In this document: piece by piece, positions 62,812 through 64,000 of the stretch | Layout: each line of letters begins with the position of its first letter | How positions within the stretch are numbered: the first letter of the stretch is position 1 | Source: Bacillus_CJ salitolerans | Lineage (GTDB): Bacteria; Bacillota; Bacilli; Bacillales; SA4 | Direction of reading: 5' to 3' | DNA: 64,000 nucleotides | Assembly (NCBI RefSeq): GCF_042680805.1 | Contig: NZ_JBHUEM010000046.1 | Location: forward strand, 1 to 64,000 | Made by a program: the position numbers and the translations under genes | Notes under the pieces: generated by a model | What the model was told of the DNA's origin: nothing | Databases searched by the model: none | What the model saw: the letters and a program-made list of their open reading frames with translations, nothing else

Positions 62812-63192
62812 ATGAAGCGAAAAATCATACTTCTTATCACTATAACGTTAACGATTGGTATAGCAACGTATGGCTATTACTTTTTTAATATCCCCATAAA
62901 AGGAAAAGGCTTTACTAAGATGACGATTTATTTAAATAGGGATAAGGAAGGACCAAATGTTATTACAGATAGAGAAGTGTTAAACACTGTTATAGACACA
63001 ATCAATTCAAGCTCAAGAAAAGACATGTCAAAAATAATATTTGAAGAAGGTCCAGACGGAAGAATTATTTTTAGTGGAAAGAATAAAGTTGTTGAAGTCG
63101 GAGTTTTTAGGAACGGAGGAAACGTAGTTACCGATAAATATTATATTATTACAGGTTTAAACCTTGATGAGATAATCAATAAAAACAATTAG
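62812..63192 (+). CDS. membrane-anchored protein of unknown function, 126 aa
   Basis: ATG 62812 behind AAGGGGTG. One N-terminal membrane segment (IILLITITLTIGIATYGYYF) and an exported C-terminal domain with GRIIFSGKNKVVEVGVFRNG and DKYYIITGLNLDEI. No family is recognised. The next intergenic element starts 8 bases after the stop codon. Confidence 0.6.
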   Translation: MKRKIILLITITLTIGIATYGYYFFNIPIKGKGFTKMTIYLNRDKEGPNVITDREVLNTVIDTINSSSRKDMSKIIFEEGPDGRIIFSGKNKVVEVGVFRNGGNVVTDKYYIITGLNLDEIINKNN

Positions 63193-63199
63193 ATTTATT

Positions 63200-63294
63200 A
63201 CTACGGGGGCGAAAATGCAATAGACGTGGTACTGATCCATGAAGGATTAGTACCACTTTTTGTTGAAGTAAAGAAGCAGTTTAGTGCAATAAGG
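63200..63294 (+). repeat. cassette-type intergenic element, copy 43 (CTGATCCATGAA type)
   Basis: ACTACGGGGGCGAAAATGC, then GTGGTACTGATCC pairing with GGATTAGTACCAC (one mismatch, loop ATGAA), CTTTTTGTTGAAGTAAAG and the 3' box AAGCAGTTTAGTGCAATAAG. The cleanest example of the whole layout. Confidence 0.85.
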
Positions 63295-63342
63295 TATGAT
63301 AAAGTTTATATATTAAATGGATTTTTGGGTGTGGGTGTAATT

Positions 63343-63885
63343 ATGACAGTAACTATTGATATCGCTTGATTATTGACTGGAAATGAAAGAGATGAAGTAT
63401 TACGTTTTTGGAATGTATTTGAAACAGAATACAATTCTATTGGAGTTCAATCGTCTGATCATCCAAACTTAGGATTCCAAGGCGGTCGTTGTTCAAATAT
63501 TGATTCACTAAAAGATGAATTGTCGAATCTCAGTGTGGTACTTTCCCCCTTGAAATAATAGTAGAGGGTTTTGGCTTTTTTGAAGCTCCGTCAAAAGTGG
63601 TTTATTTGAAAGTGTTGAAACGGATGAACTAATTGATTTACATAAGAAAATTAACAATTCCTTGGCTAAGTGTTGCGAGAATTTGTTTGAGTTTTATACA
63701 CAGAAAATCGGGTTCCTCATATAACACTTGCAATGGATGATTTATCGGAGACAAGTTTCGGTAATTTTAAAGAAAAATATAAAGATTATTCTCCTTCTTT
63801 TAAGAAAACTATCTCAAATCTTGCATTAGTAGAATTTAAAAAGAATGGACGAGTTGAGTTGCTTTCAAGTTATGAAATAAAATAA
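63343..63885 (+). pseudogene. 2'-5' RNA ligase-like protein, broken
   Basis: ATG 63343: TVTIDIA, TGA at 63367-63369 (where Trp is likely), then LLTGNERDEVLRFWNVFETE, HPNLGFQGGRCSN, then after frameshifts (near 63550 and 63690) GFGFFEAPSKVVYLKVLKTD and VPHITLAMDDL (the second HxT-type motif), ending LSSYEIK, TAA 63883-63885. It belongs to the 2H phosphoesterase/2'-5' RNA ligase family. At least three lesions. Confidence 0.65.
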
Positions 63886-63892
63886 AATCCTT

Positions 63893-63978
63893 ATTCAACT
63901 ATCGCGTGCACTTCTTTAATAAGAATAAGTGAAAGATCAGCAGCTGCTGGTCTTATTTTATTACTACTTGAGGAAGAT
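63893..63978 (+). repeat. cassette-type intergenic element, copy 44 (GATCAGCA-TGCTGGTC type)
   Basis: TTCAACTATCGCGTGCAC, TTCTTTAATAAGAATAAG, GATCAGCAGCTGCTGGTC (a near-perfect hairpin), TTATTTTATTACTAC. It starts 7 bases after the end of the 2'-5' ligase pseudogene and continues to near the window edge. Confidence 0.75.
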
Positions 63979-64000
63979 AAAGGACTGGCTTTTAAGGAAG

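Overview
The window is chromosomal DNA of an AT-rich, Gram-positive, spore-former-like Bacillaceae (Bacillus sensu lato). The evidence is strong AAGGAGG ribosome sites, TTG and GTG starts, a T-box leader, a purine riboswitch in front of xpt, HelD, and DUF3231, DUF4386, DUF3219 and DUF4256 proteins. The genus cannot be fixed by eye. No tRNA, rRNA or CRISPR array was seen.

Two kinds of DNA alternate. The first is ordinary Bacillus modules, visibly richer in GC and with normal operons: a DUF3231 protein (18.8-19.8 kb), a sensor kinase/response regulator pair (24.4-27.2 kb), helD (27.9-30.3 kb), a T-box controlled GluRS-like gene (38.1-40.1 kb), and a 46.4-55.3 kb block with an MFS transporter, an AraC regulator facing a DUF4386 gene, a riboswitch-xpt-purine permease operon, a flavin monooxygenase and a DUF3219 protein. 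The second is accessory DNA (about 0.2-18, 20-22, 31-37, 40-46 and 55.4-64 kb). It holds mostly single small genes, nearly all on the + strand: lipoproteins, small membrane proteins, GNAT acetyltransferases, alpha/beta hydrolases, PP2C, HAD, DJ-1/PfpI, Nudix, isochorismatase, SDR, SRPBCC, deoxyribosyltransferase-like, phosphotransferase, peptidase E and 2'-5' RNA ligase-like proteins. Many are broken by frameshifts, stops or truncation.

The most notable feature is a dispersed intergenic element, with at least 25 recognisable copies all in the same orientation. It usually starts at or within a few bases of the stop codon of one accessory gene and ends just before the ribosome site of the next. 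It has a 5' box close to ACTAACGGGKGC, a variable hairpin followed by a T-run, the tract TTGAAGTAAAG, and a 3' box close to GAGCAGTTTAATAAAG. The layout (one promoterless gene plus one structured element, one orientation, adaptive-type gene content) resembles an integron-type gene cassette array, but no integrase lies in the window and the element is not a canonical attC. A group II intron has inserted twice at the same point of this element (5683-7600 intact, 17439-17912 remnant), just after the hairpin T-run.

Mobile-element debris is common: IS21-type ends at three places, an istA remnant fused to an IS110-type remnant, an IS3-type orfA remnant, and two remnants of one zinc-ribbon transposase family. 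A run of 10 N at 61320-61329 marks an assembly gap inside a gene that has a partial second copy at 11080-11232.
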